A DNA stretch of 64,000 bases, taken from positions 186,001-250,000 of the forward strand of contig NZ_CP071868.1 in the NCBI RefSeq assembly GCF_017569225.1, given 5' to 3'. The position numbers and the translations under genes are program-made. The stretch is from Pengzhenrongella sicca (GTDB lineage: Bacteria > Actinomycetota > Actinomycetes > Actinomycetales > Cellulomonadaceae). The notes under the pieces are model-generated. The model did not search any database and was not told the origin of the DNA. It saw only the letters and a list, made by a program, of their open reading frames with translations. Shown here piece after piece: positions 42,065 to 51,188 of the stretch (the first letter of the stretch is position 1; each line of letters starts with the position of its first letter).

Positions 42065-43077
42065 CGCGCGCTCCCCTCGCGTTCGGTCGTCTGTCGGGCT
42101 TTCCTGCGGGGCCGGGGATCACGCTCGGTGAGCAGGCGGAACTGGAGCAGGGTGAGCAGCACGATCGCGAGGAAGAGCAGGTAGCTCATCGCGGACGCGA
42201 TGCCGTAGTTGCCGAACCCGAACTGCCGGTAGATGTAGAGCGAGACCGACAGCGTGCTGTTCAGCGGGCCGCCGCCGTTGGTCATCACGAGCGGCTCCTC
42301 GAACAGCTGGAGGTACCCGATGCCGGTCAGGACCGCGCCGAACAGCAGCGTCGGGCGCATGATCGGGACGGTGATGAGGCGCAGGCGCTGCACGGCGTTC
42401 GCGCCGTCGAGCGCAGCAGCCTCGTGCAGGGACGCGGGCACGCCCTGCAGCCCGGCGAGGAAGATGACGATGAGCGTGCCCATGGAGCGCCACACCGCCA
42501 TCAGGATCATCGCGGGCATGGACCAGTTCGGGTCGCCGAGCCAGTTGGGCCCGTCGATCCCGAACCAGCCGAGAACGACGTTGATGATGCCGTTGTCGTC
42601 CTTGAGCAGGAAGCGCCACACGACCGCGACGGCGACGATCGACGTCACGACCGGCATGAAGTACCCGACCCGGAAGAAGCCGGACAGGCGCGTGATGCCC
42701 GTGTTCAGGGCGAGCGCGACCATGAGCGAGACGAACATGACGACCGGGACGCCGACCACCACGAAGTAGCCGGTGTTGCGTGCCGCCTGCCAGAACAGGG
42801 GGTCCGCGAGCACCGTCGCGAAGTTGTCGAGCCCGACGAAGTTCACGTTGAACGGGTTCTGAAGGTCCCGGCTCTTGATGTCGGTCACGCTCATCAGGAG
42901 CGACGAGATGACCGGCCACGCCGTGAACACGAGGAAGAGCAGGACGAACGGGGCGGCGAAGCCCCAGGCGGCGATGCTGCGACGGCGGCGCAACGGCGTC
43001 GAGCGTCGGACGGGGGCCGCGCCCCGCCCCGGGCTGTCGGCCGGAGCGGGGACGCGCGCAGCGGTGCTGGTGGCCAT
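42061..43077 (-). CDS. Carbohydrate ABC transporter permease (MalF-type)
   Basis: A 338-residue membrane protein. A basic Pro-rich N-terminus is followed by six helices and the EAA motif (LHEAAALDGANAVQRLRLI). It pairs with the MalG-type permease downstream to form the channel. ATG 43077 is five bases after the stop of the binding-protein gene. Confidence 0.94.
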   Translation of the reverse strand: MATSTAARVPAPADSPGRGAAPVRRSTPLRRRRSIAAWGFAAPFVLLFLVFTAWPVISSLLMSVTDIKSRDLQNPFNVNFVGLDNFATVLADPLFWQAARNTGYFVVVGVPVVMFVSLMVALALNTGITRLSGFFRVGYFMPVVTSIVAVAVVWRFLLKDDNGIINVVLGWFGIDGPNWLGDPNWSMPAMILMAVWRSMGTLIVIFLAGLQGVPASLHEAAALDGANAVQRLRLITVPIMRPTLLFGAVLTGIGYLQLFEEPLVMTNGGGPLNSTLSVSLYIYRQFGFGNYGIASAMSYLLFLAIVLLTLLQFRLLTERDPRPRRKARQTTEREGSAR

Positions 43078-43082
43078 GGCCG

Positions 43083-44345
43083 CTACAGCCCCGTCCCGAT
43101 GGCCTCCGCCTGCTGCTGGATGGCCGTGGCGGCCTCCTGCGGATCGAGCCCGCTGCGCGTGACCTTCTCGAGCTCGGTGTCGATGACCGTCGCGATCTGC
43201 TCCCAGTTCGGGATCGACGGGGGCGCGACGGCGGTCTCGAGCTGCGTGCCGAAGATCGCGAGCTGCGGGTCGGTCGCGAGCGTGCCGGTCTCCCAGGCTT
43301 CCGGGACCGACGGCAGGTCGCTCGTCGCCTCGTACCAGGCCGCCTGCGTGTCCGGCTGGCTCAGCCACTCGATGAACTTCCACGCGCCGTCGCGGTTCTC
43401 GGCGTTCTTGAACACCGCGAGGTTGCTGCCGCCGATGAACGACGCGAGCTGCTCGCCCGCCGGCAGCGGGGACAGCGTGAAGTCGGCGTAACCGGCCTCC
43501 TCGAGGATGCCGATGTGCCAGGGGCCGGAGACCATCGCGCCGAACTCGCCGGCGATCAGGGAGGACTCGAGCGTGCCGACCGGGACGTCCACGGGGGCGA
43601 CGCCGTCGGTGAAGAAGGACTGGTAGTAGGTGAGCGCGTCGACGACCTCGGGCGTGTCGAGCGTGATGTTGCCCTCGTCGTCCAGGATCTGCGCGCCGGC
43701 CTGCCACGCGAACGGCATGAACGTCTGCCACGCACCCTGCTGACCGGCCTGCAGCGTGATGCCGTAGTCCGCGCCGGCCGCCTGGATCGCGGCGGTCGAC
43801 GTCTTGAGGTCGTCCCAGGTCGCCGGCGACGGCGACACGCCGGCCGCCTCGGCCGCGGCGGTGTTCGTGTAGAGCACGCGGGTCTCGACGTACCACGGCA
43901 TGCCGTACGCGACGTCGTTGACGATCGTCGTGCCCCAGGCCCCCGGGAAGAACGAGGTGCCGTCGATCGTGTCGGGCGTCGGGTCGAGCGCGCCGGTCGA
44001 CGCGAACTCGCCCATCCAGGTCGTGCCGACCATCGAGACGTCGGGCGTCTGGTCGGCCGCGATGGCCGTCGCGATCTTGTCGTGCGCCGCGTCCCACGGG
44101 ATCGCGGTGACCTCGACCGTGGCGTCGGGGTTCTCGGCCGAGAAGGCGTCGGCGAACTCGCCGAGCTTCTCGCCCTCGGTGCCCATGGCCCACACCGTGA
44201 TCGTTCCCGTCGCCTCACCCTCGGCGACCGGGGCCGCCGACATGTCCTCGGCCGGGGCGTCGTCGCTGCGTCCGCAGCTGGTCAGGGCGATGAGCGTCGT
44301 CGCCGCGGCGAGCGTGGCGACAGTGACACGCAGGGGCTTTCTCAT
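43083..44345 (-). CDS. Sugar ABC transporter substrate-binding lipoprotein
   Basis: A 420-residue extracytoplasmic binding protein of the MalE-like cluster. The lipobox LTSC places the lipidated cysteine at residue 24. The mature part shows ITVWAMGTEGEKLGEF, TPDVSMVGTTWMGEF, GMPWYVETRVLYTN and GEFGAMVSGPWHIG, typical of the SBP_bac_1 family. GAAGGAG precedes ATG 44345. The ligand is unknown but probably an oligosaccharide made by the adjacent secreted glucanase. Confidence 0.95.
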   Translation of the reverse strand: MRKPLRVTVATLAAATTLIALTSCGRSDDAPAEDMSAAPVAEGEATGTITVWAMGTEGEKLGEFADAFSAENPDATVEVTAIPWDAAHDKIATAIAADQTPDVSMVGTTWMGEFASTGALDPTPDTIDGTSFFPGAWGTTIVNDVAYGMPWYVETRVLYTNTAAAEAAGVSPSPATWDDLKTSTAAIQAAGADYGITLQAGQQGAWQTFMPFAWQAGAQILDDEGNITLDTPEVVDALTYYQSFFTDGVAPVDVPVGTLESSLIAGEFGAMVSGPWHIGILEEAGYADFTLSPLPAGEQLASFIGGSNLAVFKNAENRDGAWKFIEWLSQPDTQAAWYEATSDLPSVPEAWETGTLATDPQLAIFGTQLETAVAPPSIPNWEQIATVIDTELEKVTRSGLDPQEAATAIQQQAEAIGTGL

Positions 44346-44357
44346 GCGAGGTCTCCT

Positions 44358-45500
44358 TCAGGGGTGGGATCCGCAGCTCGACCGGATCACCAGATCGGCG
44401 GTCAGGACGATGTGCCGCGGTGCGGTACGGGTGCGGCTGATGCGCTCGTCGAGCACCTCGGCCGCGTTGGAGCCGAGCAGCCGCATGGGCTGCCGGACGG
44501 TGGTGAGCGCGGGCCGGGCATGGCGGGCGGCCATGATGTCGTCCCAACCGGTGATCGCGACGTCGACGCCGACTCGCAGGCCGGCCTCCTCGGCGGCCAC
44601 GATGGCGCCGAGCGCGATCTCGTCGTTCGCGCACACGAGCAGGTCGGGCCGGCGCGGGCCGGCGAGGACGGCGCGGGCGACCCGTGCCCCCGACTCCTCG
44701 TCGAGGTCGCACGGGGTCAGGTCGAGCCGCGTCCCGGACCCGGCGAAGCCCTGGAGCACGCCCGCCCAGCGCTCGGCCACGTCGTGGGACGCGTGCGGGG
44801 AGCCGAGGAAGCGCGCGGTCGCGAAGCCGTGCCCGCTCAGGTGGGCGCCGAGGGCGCACGCCGCCGTCGAGTTGTCGACCCGCAGGCTGTCCGCGCCGTC
44901 GATCGCGGGCCGGGCGAGCAGGACGACGGGCAGCCCCGAGGTGACGATCTCCCCGACCATCTCGTCCCCGACCGTCCGCCCCAGCAGCACGAGGCCGTCG
45001 ACGCGGCCCGCCAGGTCGCGCGCGGCGGCGTCGGGGTCCGGCCTGCCGTTGGTGGACTGGATCAGGACGCTCCGGCCGAGGCGGGACGCGGCCTCCTCGT
45101 GCCCGAGCACGACCTCCGCGTAGTACGGCCCGGACAGGTCCGGGAAGACGATCCCGTTGGCGGCGTGCCGCTGCTGCGCGAGGGAGGTGCCGAGGTAGCT
45201 CGGCCGGTATCCGAGCTCCTCGACGACCCGGAGCACCTTCGTGCGCGTCGACTCCGCAACGGGCGCGGAGCCGCGCAGCGCGCGCGAGACGGTGGCGATG
45301 CCCACGCCGGCGCGGCGGGCGACGTCGTAGATGGTGGCCGGGTGGCCGGGCGCCGGGGCGGCACTCCGGCCAGTTCCATCGACCGGTGTGCCGCCCCGAC
45401 CCGGTTCGCGAGCCGCTTCCTGACCCGTGCTCGAACCGGTCCCCTGGCCTGAGGAAGACGCCTGCCGCGGCACGGCATCGTCGTCAGGAAGCGCTTTCAT
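44358..45500 (-). CDS. LacI family transcriptional regulator
   Basis: A LacI/GalR repressor of 380 residues from ATG 45500. The helix-turn-helix ([20 protein letters not shown]) is preceded by an unusual disordered Pro/Ser/Gly-rich stretch of about 55 residues, so a later start is possible. The periplasmic-binding-protein-like core follows ([43 protein letters not shown]). It is the first gene of the sugar operon; the binding-protein gene follows after 12 nt. It probably represses its own operon through the AGCGCT palindrome at its start codon. Confidence 0.9.
   Translation of the reverse strand: MKALPDDDAVPRQASSSGQGTGSSTGQEAAREPGRGGTPVDGTGRSAAPAPGHPATIYDVARRAGVGIATVSRALRGSAPVAESTRTKVLRVVEELGYRPSYLGTSLAQQRHAANGIVFPDLSGPYYAEVVLGHEEAASRLGRSVLIQSTNGRPDPDAAARDLAGRVDGLVLLGRTVGDEMVGEIVTSGLPVVLLARPAIDGADSLRVDNSTAACALGAHLSGHGFATARFLGSPHASHDVAERWAGVLQGFAGSGTRLDLTPCDLDEESGARVARAVLAGPRRPDLLVCANDEIALGAIVAAEEAGLRVGVDVAITGWDDIMAARHARPALTTVRQPMRLLGSNAAEVLDERISRTRTAPRHIVLTADLVIRSSCGSHP
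45486..45499 (-). promoter_or_regulatory. LacI-type operator at the regulator's own start
   Basis: On the minus strand TGAAAGCGCTTCCT covers the ATG and first codons of the LacI gene. The consensus of many LacI-family sites is TGAAAGCGCTTTCA; this has the intact AGCGCT core with one arm mismatch. It is placed for autoregulation of the whole six-gene operon. Confidence 0.6.
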
Positions 45501-45649
45501 ATGACGAGGATCACATGAATTCGCCAAGTTTAGCAAATGGAAAATTCACGAAAGAGTATGAACTCGGGCAAAGGCGACATGCCACTTCGGGTCCGAGCGG
45601 GCGCCGGTACGCTGAGGCCCTCCCCAGCAGCTCTCTCGGCAGGCACTCG

Positions 45650-48031
45650 ATGACCAGCACCGCTGAACGTCCGTTCCTCGACACCGTCGACCACGCGGCG
45701 GTGACCCCGCAGTCACCGCAGCCCTGGGCCGACCTCGGGCTCAAGCCCGACGAGTACCAGCGCATCCGCGACATCCTCGGCCGGCGGCCCACTGCGGCGG
45801 AGCTCGCGATGTACTCGGTGATGTGGTCCGAGCACTGCTCGTACAAGTCATCCAAGGTGCACCTCGCCCAGTTCGGCGAGAAGACGACCGACGCGATGCG
45901 CGAGCACCTGCTGGTCGGCATCGGCGAGAACGCAGGAGTCGTCGACATCGGCGACGGCTGGGCCGTGACGTTCAAGGTCGAGAGCCACAACCACCCGAGC
46001 TTCGTCGAGCCCTACCAGGGTGCCGCGACCGGCGTCGGCGGCATCGTGCGCGACATCATGGCGATGGGCGCGCGCCCGATCGCGGTCATGGACCAGCTCC
46101 GGTTCGGCGCGATCGACCACGCCGACACCCCGCGCATCGTGCACGGCATCGTGTCCGGCGTCGGCGGGTACGGCAACAGCCTCGGCCTGCCGAACATCGG
46201 CGGCGAGCTCGTCTTCGACGCCTCCTACCAGGGCAACCCGCTCGTCAACGCGCTGTGCGTCGGCAAGATGCGGCACGAGGACATCCACCTGGCGAACGCG
46301 TCCGGCGTCGGCAACAAGGTCGTCCTGTTCGGCGCGCGCACCGGCGGCGACGGCATCGGCGGGGTGTCGGTGCTCGCGTCCGAGACCTTCGACGAGCACG
46401 GGAAGTCGGCCGCGAAGCGCCCGAGCGTGCAGGTCGGCGACCCGTTCCAGGAGAAGGTGCTCATCGAGTGCTGCCTCGAGCTGTTCGCCGCGCGGGTGGT
46501 CGAGGGGATCCAGGACCTCGGCGGCGCCGGGCTCTCCTGCGCGACGTCTGAGCTCGCGAGCGCCGGCGACGGCGGCATGCACGTCGACCTCGACCTCGTC
46601 CCGCTGCGCGACCCCTCGCTGCGCGCCGAGGAGATCCTCATGTCGGAGTCGCAGGAGCGGATGATGGCCGTCGTCGCGCCCGACAAGCTCGACGCGTTCC
46701 TCGCGATCACCGCGAAGTGGGACGTCGAGACCGCGGTGCTCGGCGAGGTCACCGAGACCGGGCGGCTCGTGATCGACTTCAAGGGCGAGACCGTGGTCGA
46801 CGTGCCGCCGCGCACCGTCGCGCACGACGGCCCGGTGTACCACCGCCCGTTCGCGCGCCCGAGCTGGCAGGACGGCCTCGCGGCCGACACGGTCGACGCC
46901 GCCGGCCTGGCCCGGCCGTCGACCCCGGCCGAGCTGCGCGCGACGCTGCTCGCGCTGCTCGGCTCGCCGAACCTGGCGTCCAAGGCCTGGGTCACCGACC
47001 AGTACGACCGCTTCGTGCAGGGCAACACCAAGCTCGCCCAGCCCGACGACGGCGGCGTCGTGCGCGTCGACGAGACCACGGGCCTCGGCGTCGCGCTGGC
47101 CACCGACGCGAACGGCCGGTACACCAAGCTCGACCCGTACACCGGCGCGCAGCTCGCGCTCGCCGAGGCGTACCGCAACGTCGCCACGACCGGCGCGCGT
47201 CCCCTCGCGGTGACGGACTGCCTCAACTTCGGCTCACCCGAGGACCCGGACGCGATGTGGCAGCTCGCCGAGGCCGTGCGCGGGCTCGCCGACGGCTGCC
47301 TCGTGCTCGGCATCCCGGTGACCGGCGGCAACGTCTCGCTCTACAACGGCACGGGCGTGCCCGGCCGCATCGACTCCTCGATCCACCCGACGCCCGTCGT
47401 CGGCGTGCTCGGGGTGCTCGACGACGTCGCGAAGGCGACCGGCTCCGGCTGGACCCACCCCGGCCAGTCGGTCTACCTGCTCGGGGTGACCCGGCCGGAG
47501 CTGGACGGCTCCGCCTGGGCCGACGTCGCGCACAGCCACCTCGGCGGGGTGCCGCCCCGGCTCGACCTCGCGGCCGAGCGGACGCTCGCCGAGATCCTCA
47601 TCAACGCCTCGCGCGACCACCTCGTCGACGCCGCGCACGACCTGTCCGAGGGCGGCCTCGCGCAGGCGCTCGTCGAGTCGTCGCTGCGCTACGGCACGGG
47701 CGTGCGGGTCGACCTCGAGGCGCTCTGCGCGCGCGACGGCGTCACGCCGTTCGAGGCGCTGTTCTCGGAGTCGACGGCCCGCGCGATCGTCGCGGTGCCC
47801 CGCTCCGAGGAGGTCCGGTTCGCCGACCTGTGCGGCGCGCGCGGGTTCCCCGTCCTCAAGCTCGGCGTGACGGCGGACGAGCCGTCCGCCGCCGCGGCCG
47901 GCGACGCTGGTGCGGACGAGGCAGGCGAGCCCGGTCGCGGCGCGGCGGTCGAGGTGAGCGGCCTGTTCACGCTGCCGCTCGCCGAGGCCCGGGCGGTCGC
48001 GGACGCCACCCTCCCGCGGTACTTCGGCTGA
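45650..48031 (+). CDS. purL: Phosphoribosylformylglycinamidine synthase subunit PurL
   Basis: The large FGAM synthetase subunit of the small-PurL type, 793 residues, which binds FGAR and ATP and uses ammonia from PurQ. Features are [15 protein letters not shown] near 60, [20 protein letters not shown] near 110, [14 protein letters not shown] near 290 and [12 protein letters not shown] near 525 (the repeated AIRS-like half). A low-complexity insert near the C-terminus ([13 protein letters not shown]) is a local oddity. ATG 45650 is used; the frame stays open upstream to 45386 without homology. TACGCT near 45607 may be its -10. It is divergent from the LacI operon. Confidence 0.97.
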   Translation: MTSTAERPFLDTVDHAAVTPQSPQPWADLGLKPDEYQRIRDILGRRPTAAELAMYSVMWSEHCSYKSSKVHLAQFGEKTTDAMREHLLVGIGENAGVVDIGDGWAVTFKVESHNHPSFVEPYQGAATGVGGIVRDIMAMGARPIAVMDQLRFGAIDHADTPRIVHGIVSGVGGYGNSLGLPNIGGELVFDASYQGNPLVNALCVGKMRHEDIHLANASGVGNKVVLFGARTGGDGIGGVSVLASETFDEHGKSAAKRPSVQVGDPFQEKVLIECCLELFAARVVEGIQDLGGAGLSCATSELASAGDGGMHVDLDLVPLRDPSLRAEEILMSESQERMMAVVAPDKLDAFLAITAKWDVETAVLGEVTETGRLVIDFKGETVVDVPPRTVAHDGPVYHRPFARPSWQDGLAADTVDAAGLARPSTPAELRATLLALLGSPNLASKAWVTDQYDRFVQGNTKLAQPDDGGVVRVDETTGLGVALATDANGRYTKLDPYTGAQLALAEAYRNVATTGARPLAVTDCLNFGSPEDPDAMWQLAEAVRGLADGCLVLGIPVTGGNVSLYNGTGVPGRIDSSIHPTPVVGVLGVLDDVAKATGSGWTHPGQSVYLLGVTRPELDGSAWADVAHSHLGGVPPRLDLAAERTLAEILINASRDHLVDAAHDLSEGGLAQALVESSLRYGTGVRVDLEALCARDGVTPFEALFSESTARAIVAVPRSEEVRFADLCGARGFPVLKLGVTADEPSAAAAGDAGADEAGEPGRGAAVEVSGLFTLPLAEARAVADATLPRYFG

Positions 48032-48054
48032 CCCCGAGCGGGCGGGTGGGCGCC

Positions 48055-48792
48055 ATGACCAACGTGGTCGAGATCGCCGTCCAGGACGTCGCGGGCGTGC
48101 GCATCGCGCAGGCGGCCGGCGCCGATCGCGTCGAGCTGTGCGTCGCGCTCGCCGCGACGGGCGGACTGACCCCGCCGATCGGTCTGATCGAGGTGGCCGT
48201 CGCGACCGGCCTGCCGATCCATCCGCTCGTCCGCAGCCGCCCGGGCGGCTTCTGCTACGACGGCGTCGAGCTCGACGTCCTGGTGCGCGACGTCCGGGCA
48301 GCGGTGCGCGCGGGCGCGGCGGGCGTCGTCGTCGGCGCCTTGACGCCCGACTGGGCTGTCGACGTCGAGGCGATTCGCGCGCTCGTCGACGCCGCGGGCG
48401 GGGCGGGCGTGACGTTTCACCGGGCGCTCGACGTCGTCGCGGACGCGCGCGGCGCGCTCGACCTGCTCGCCGAGCTCGGGGTGACGCGGGTGCTGACGTC
48501 CGGGGCGGCGCAGGCCGCGATCGACGGCCGCGCGAACCTCGAGCTGCTCGCGGCGCACGCGGCGAGCACGGGCGGGCGAGTGCAGGTGATGGCCGGCGGC
48601 GGAGTGCGCGTCCAGGACATCGGCGCGCTGTTCGGCGCGGGGGTCGACGCGGTGCACCTGTCGGCGCGGCGGGCGGCGCCCGGCGCCGGCGCGTCCGGCC
48701 CCGGCGGCGGGCCGGACGGCTACGACATGACCGACGAGTCGATCGTGCGCGCGGCCGTCCAGGCGGCGCGCTCGGCGCCCGCCAGCGGCTGA
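48055..48792 (+). CDS. cutC: Copper homeostasis protein CutC family
   Basis: A 245-residue TIM-barrel protein of the CutC family: VEIAVQDVAGVRIAQAAGAD, RVELCVALAATGGLTPPIGL, HPLVRSRPGGFCYDG, VTFHRALDVV and VQVMAGGGVRVQDI. It starts 24 nt after purL. The family name implies copper tolerance, but its biochemical role is unsettled. A Gly/Pro insert near the C-terminus is atypical. GTG 48046 is an alternative start. Confidence 0.9.
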   Translation: MTNVVEIAVQDVAGVRIAQAAGADRVELCVALAATGGLTPPIGLIEVAVATGLPIHPLVRSRPGGFCYDGVELDVLVRDVRAAVRAGAAGVVVGALTPDWAVDVEAIRALVDAAGGAGVTFHRALDVVADARGALDLLAELGVTRVLTSGAAQAAIDGRANLELLAAHAASTGGRVQVMAGGGVRVQDIGALFGAGVDAVHLSARRAAPGAGASGPGGGPDGYDMTDESIVRAAVQAARSAPASG

Positions 48793-48854
48793 CCTCGGCC
48801 CGGCGGGCGAAAATTCCGTGGCGTTCGCGCGGGCGGCCGGCCTAGCGTCGGCTC

Positions 48855-49883
48855 ATGGACAGCCTGACGGTCGGCTCGCAGGTACGCGTGGTGCGCGTGG
48901 ATCGCGGCGCGGTGCTCGTCGTGCCCGCAGACGCGGCGAGCGCGCGCGGCCTGCCGGTGCGGGTCGAGCTCGACCGGGACGGGCTCGTGCCCGGTCCGCA
49001 GGGGCTGCGGTGGGCCCCCACGGTCGGCGACGTGGCGGTGTCGCGGCCGCGCGCCGACGGCGTCCCGCACCTTGCGGAGCTGCTGCCGCGGCGGACCGAG
49101 CTCGTGCGGGACTCCGCCGGGTCGACGTCGCGGACGCAGGCGCTCGCGGCGAACGTCGACGTCGTCCTGGTCGCCGAGCACCTGGACCCCGAGCCGGACC
49201 TCGGCCGGATCGAGCGGCTGCTGACCCTCGCGTGGCGGTGCGGCGCTCGGCCGGTCGTCGTGCTCACCAAGGCCGACCTCGTGCCCCGGGCGTCGATCGT
49301 GGCCGCCGAGGTGACGGCGGCCGCGCCCGGGGCGGACGTGCACGTCGTCAGCGCGACCGCCGACACCGGCCTCGAGCCCCTGCGTGCCCTGCTGCGGCCC
49401 GGCGTGACGCTCGTTGTGGTCGGGCCGTCGGGTGCGGGCAAGTCCACGCTCGTCAACGCGCTCGCTGGGGCCGAGGTGATGAGCGTCGGGGACCGGCGTG
49501 CCGACGGTCGCGGGCGCCACACCACGACGCACCGTGAGCTCATCGCGCTCGACTGCGGGGCGTTCCTGATCGACACGCCGGGGCTGCGCGCGGTCGGGGT
49601 GGTCGCCGACGCAGCGGCGGTCGAGGCGACGTTCCCCGACGTCGCCGAGCTCGCGCTGGCGTGCCGGTTCGCTGACTGCGCGCACGAGAGCGAGCCCGGC
49701 TGCGCCGTGCGGGCGGCGCTCGAGTCGGGGGAGCTGCCCGAGCGCAGGTTCGACAGCTGGCGGCGGCTGGCGCGCGAGGCGGCGTGGCAGGCCCGCCGGT
49801 CGGACGCACGTCTCGCCGCGCTCGAGAAGGCGCGCTGGAAGCAGAAGACCGCCGAGTACCGCCGCGAGGTGCGCGGACGCTGA
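48855..49883 (+). CDS. rsgA: Ribosome small subunit-dependent GTPase A
   Basis: A circularly permuted GTPase of 342 residues that checks 30S subunit maturation. An OB-fold covers about 1-75. The G4 motif TKAD (138-141) precedes G1 GPSGAGKST (190-198) and G3 DTPG (240-243), the permuted order. The C-terminal zinc site uses C270, C275, H277 and C283. It starts 62 nt after cutC. Confidence 0.95.
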   Translation: MDSLTVGSQVRVVRVDRGAVLVVPADAASARGLPVRVELDRDGLVPGPQGLRWAPTVGDVAVSRPRADGVPHLAELLPRRTELVRDSAGSTSRTQALAANVDVVLVAEHLDPEPDLGRIERLLTLAWRCGARPVVVLTKADLVPRASIVAAEVTAAAPGADVHVVSATADTGLEPLRALLRPGVTLVVVGPSGAGKSTLVNALAGAEVMSVGDRRADGRGRHTTTHRELIALDCGAFLIDTPGLRAVGVVADAAAVEATFPDVAELALACRFADCAHESEPGCAVRAALESGELPERRFDSWRRLAREAAWQARRSDARLAALEKARWKQKTAEYRREVRGR

Positions 49884-49952
49884 CGGCGTCTCGCCGCAGT
49901 GACCCCGCCAGTGCCGCGGCCGGCAGTCGTCCGCGCGGCGTGCGGCCCACCC

Positions 49953-50192
49953 CGCGCGGAGCACGTGATGTGAGGTGCCCAATCGGTCCAGAGTGACGTC
50001 CCAGCACCCCCACCAGCCCCACCCGTCACCTGCTCCGCGCGGAAGGTGCGGGATTGGGGGCGAACTTGGCTCGCGGGTGAACCTGCCCGACGCGCGAGTG
50101 ACGGGTGGTGCCCGTGGGAGACGTGAGGCATCACGTGAGTCACGTGAGTCACGTGAGTCACGTGAGTACCCGGCGCGTCGGTGCGGTTCACC
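49953..50192. repeat. Composite palindromic intergenic element, copy B (inverted)
   Basis: The 426-nt gap 49884-50309 carries the same two modules as 3795-3996 in reverse order, that is, the element inverted. Module 2 arms CGCGCGGAGCA (49953-49963) and TGCTCCGCGCG (50031-50041) come first. Module 1 arms follow at 50076-50096 (GGTGAACC, then CGACGCGCG) and 50171-50192. A 9-bp tandem repeat lies within the module 1 loop. No gene is supported in the gap. Confidence 0.72.
50131..50166. repeat. Four perfect copies of a 9-bp repeat (TCACGTGAG)
   Basis: Four uninterrupted units from 50131 to 50166, each a palindromic CACGTG core plus flanks. A degenerate copy (ACGTGAGGCA) immediately precedes them. 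They lie in the loop of the module 1 hairpin of copy B. Confidence 0.9.
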
Positions 50193-50309
50193 TGCCCCGG
50201 CGATGCCCTGCTGCCCGTCCCGTCGACGCCCCGCCGCCCGTTCCGTCGACACCCTGCCGCCGCCGCCGCCCACACGTACCCGAGTCCGCGGCGCCGTTAG
50301 CCTGGGCGC

Positions 50310-50687
50310 ATGCCTCCCCGCCGTCGGACCGACCCCGCCGACGGGCGCGCAGCGCTGGCCGTGTGGCGCGCCGACCCCGCCGCCGCGCCCCGCGCGGCGA
50401 CCCGGACCGCAGTGCGGTTCACGCTCGAGGAGCTCGCGGACGTCGCCCCCGGGCATGCCGTCGAGGTGCGCGTGCCGCCCGACGGCGCGGTGCAGGCGGT
50501 GCCCGGCCCGCGGCACACCCGCGGCACGCCGCCGAACGTGGTCGAGACGGATCCGGCCACCTGGCTCTCGCTCGCTACCGGGCTCCTGACCTGGGCCGAC
50601 GCCGTCGGTCAGGGTCGGGTCTCCGCGTCCGGCGAGCGCGCCGACCTCACGGCCTTCCTGCCGCTGCAGGCTGCGCGGCGCCGGTAG
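50310..50687 (+). CDS. Sterol carrier (SCP2-like) family protein
   Basis: A 125-residue protein of the small actinobacterial sterol-carrier-like family often found beside pur[67 protein letters not shown] and a C-terminal [13 protein letters not shown]. It has no signal peptide. The fold suggests binding a hydrophobic ligand or acting in bacterial MDMPI-like fashion; the function is unknown. It lies immediately downstream of repeat copy B. Confidence 0.75.
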   Translation: MPPRRRTDPADGRAALAVWRADPAAAPRAATRTAVRFTLEELADVAPGHAVEVRVPPDGAVQAVPGPRHTRGTPPNVVETDPATWLSLATGLLTWADAVGQGRVSASGERADLTAFLPLQAARRR

Positions 50688-50698
50688 GGTCAGATGCC

Positions 50699-51121
50699 GT
50701 GACCAGCCAGGAGCCGACCCCGACGCCCGACCGTGCGCTTCCCGACGCCGAGCTTCCCGTCGCCGAGCCCCCAGCCGCCGAGCTTCCCGACACCGAGCTC
50801 CCCGACGCCGAGCCCCGAGCCGCCGAGCTTCCCGACGCCGAGCCCCCGGTCGCCGAGCTTCCCGACACCGAGCTTCCCGACGCCGAGACGCTCGACCGCA
50901 TCGCCGAGCCAGCTACCGTGCGCCGTGCGCCCCGGTACGCGGCGTTCATCCGCGCCGGGGTCCTGCTCGGCGCCGTCATTGGCTGGCTGCTCGCGGTGCT
51001 GTTCCCCGTAGCCGGTGACGAGCCGACGGCGGCCGTGACCGCCATCTGCGCGTTCACGCTGGCCTGCGTCGGGGCGCTCGCCGGCGCGGGGCTCGCGGTG
51101 CTCGCGGACCGGCGCGGCTGA
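50699..51121 (+). CDS. Small membrane protein with Pro/Glu/Asp repeat
   Basis: A 140-residue protein. The first 65 residues are an acidic degenerate repeat (AELPDTELPDAEP repeated about four times, also visible as DNA repeats). They are followed by two hydrophobic helices (about 80-100 and 112-132) and a short basic end. GTG 50699 is 12 nt after the SCP-like stop. The helices resemble small DUF-type membrane proteins that sit upstream of purF in actinobacteria. The function is unknown and the repeat may be hypervariable. Confidence 0.65.
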   Translation: MTSQEPTPTPDRALPDAELPVAEPPAAELPDTELPDAEPRAAELPDAEPPVAELPDTELPDAETLDRIAEPATVRRAPRYAAFIRAGVLLGAVIGWLLAVLFPVAGDEPTAAVTAICAFTLACVGALAGAGLAVLADRRG

Positions 51122-51188
51122 GCTCGCCGGGCGTCCGGCGGGGCGGTGCCTGCCGGTGCCGGACGGGCGCCTGTGCAACCATTGACTC

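Noticed and set aside
45501-45649. Purine riboswitch upstream of purL
   Set aside because: No purine-aptamer core (conserved loop-loop sequences) is visible in the 149-nt leader or before purF and purS.
48055-48792. Split or frameshifted cutC
   Set aside because: The frame is intact end to end; the Gly/Pro-rich insert near the C-terminus is in frame.
50131-50166. CRISPR array
   Set aside because: The repeats are contiguous 9-bp units without spacers and there are no cas genes.
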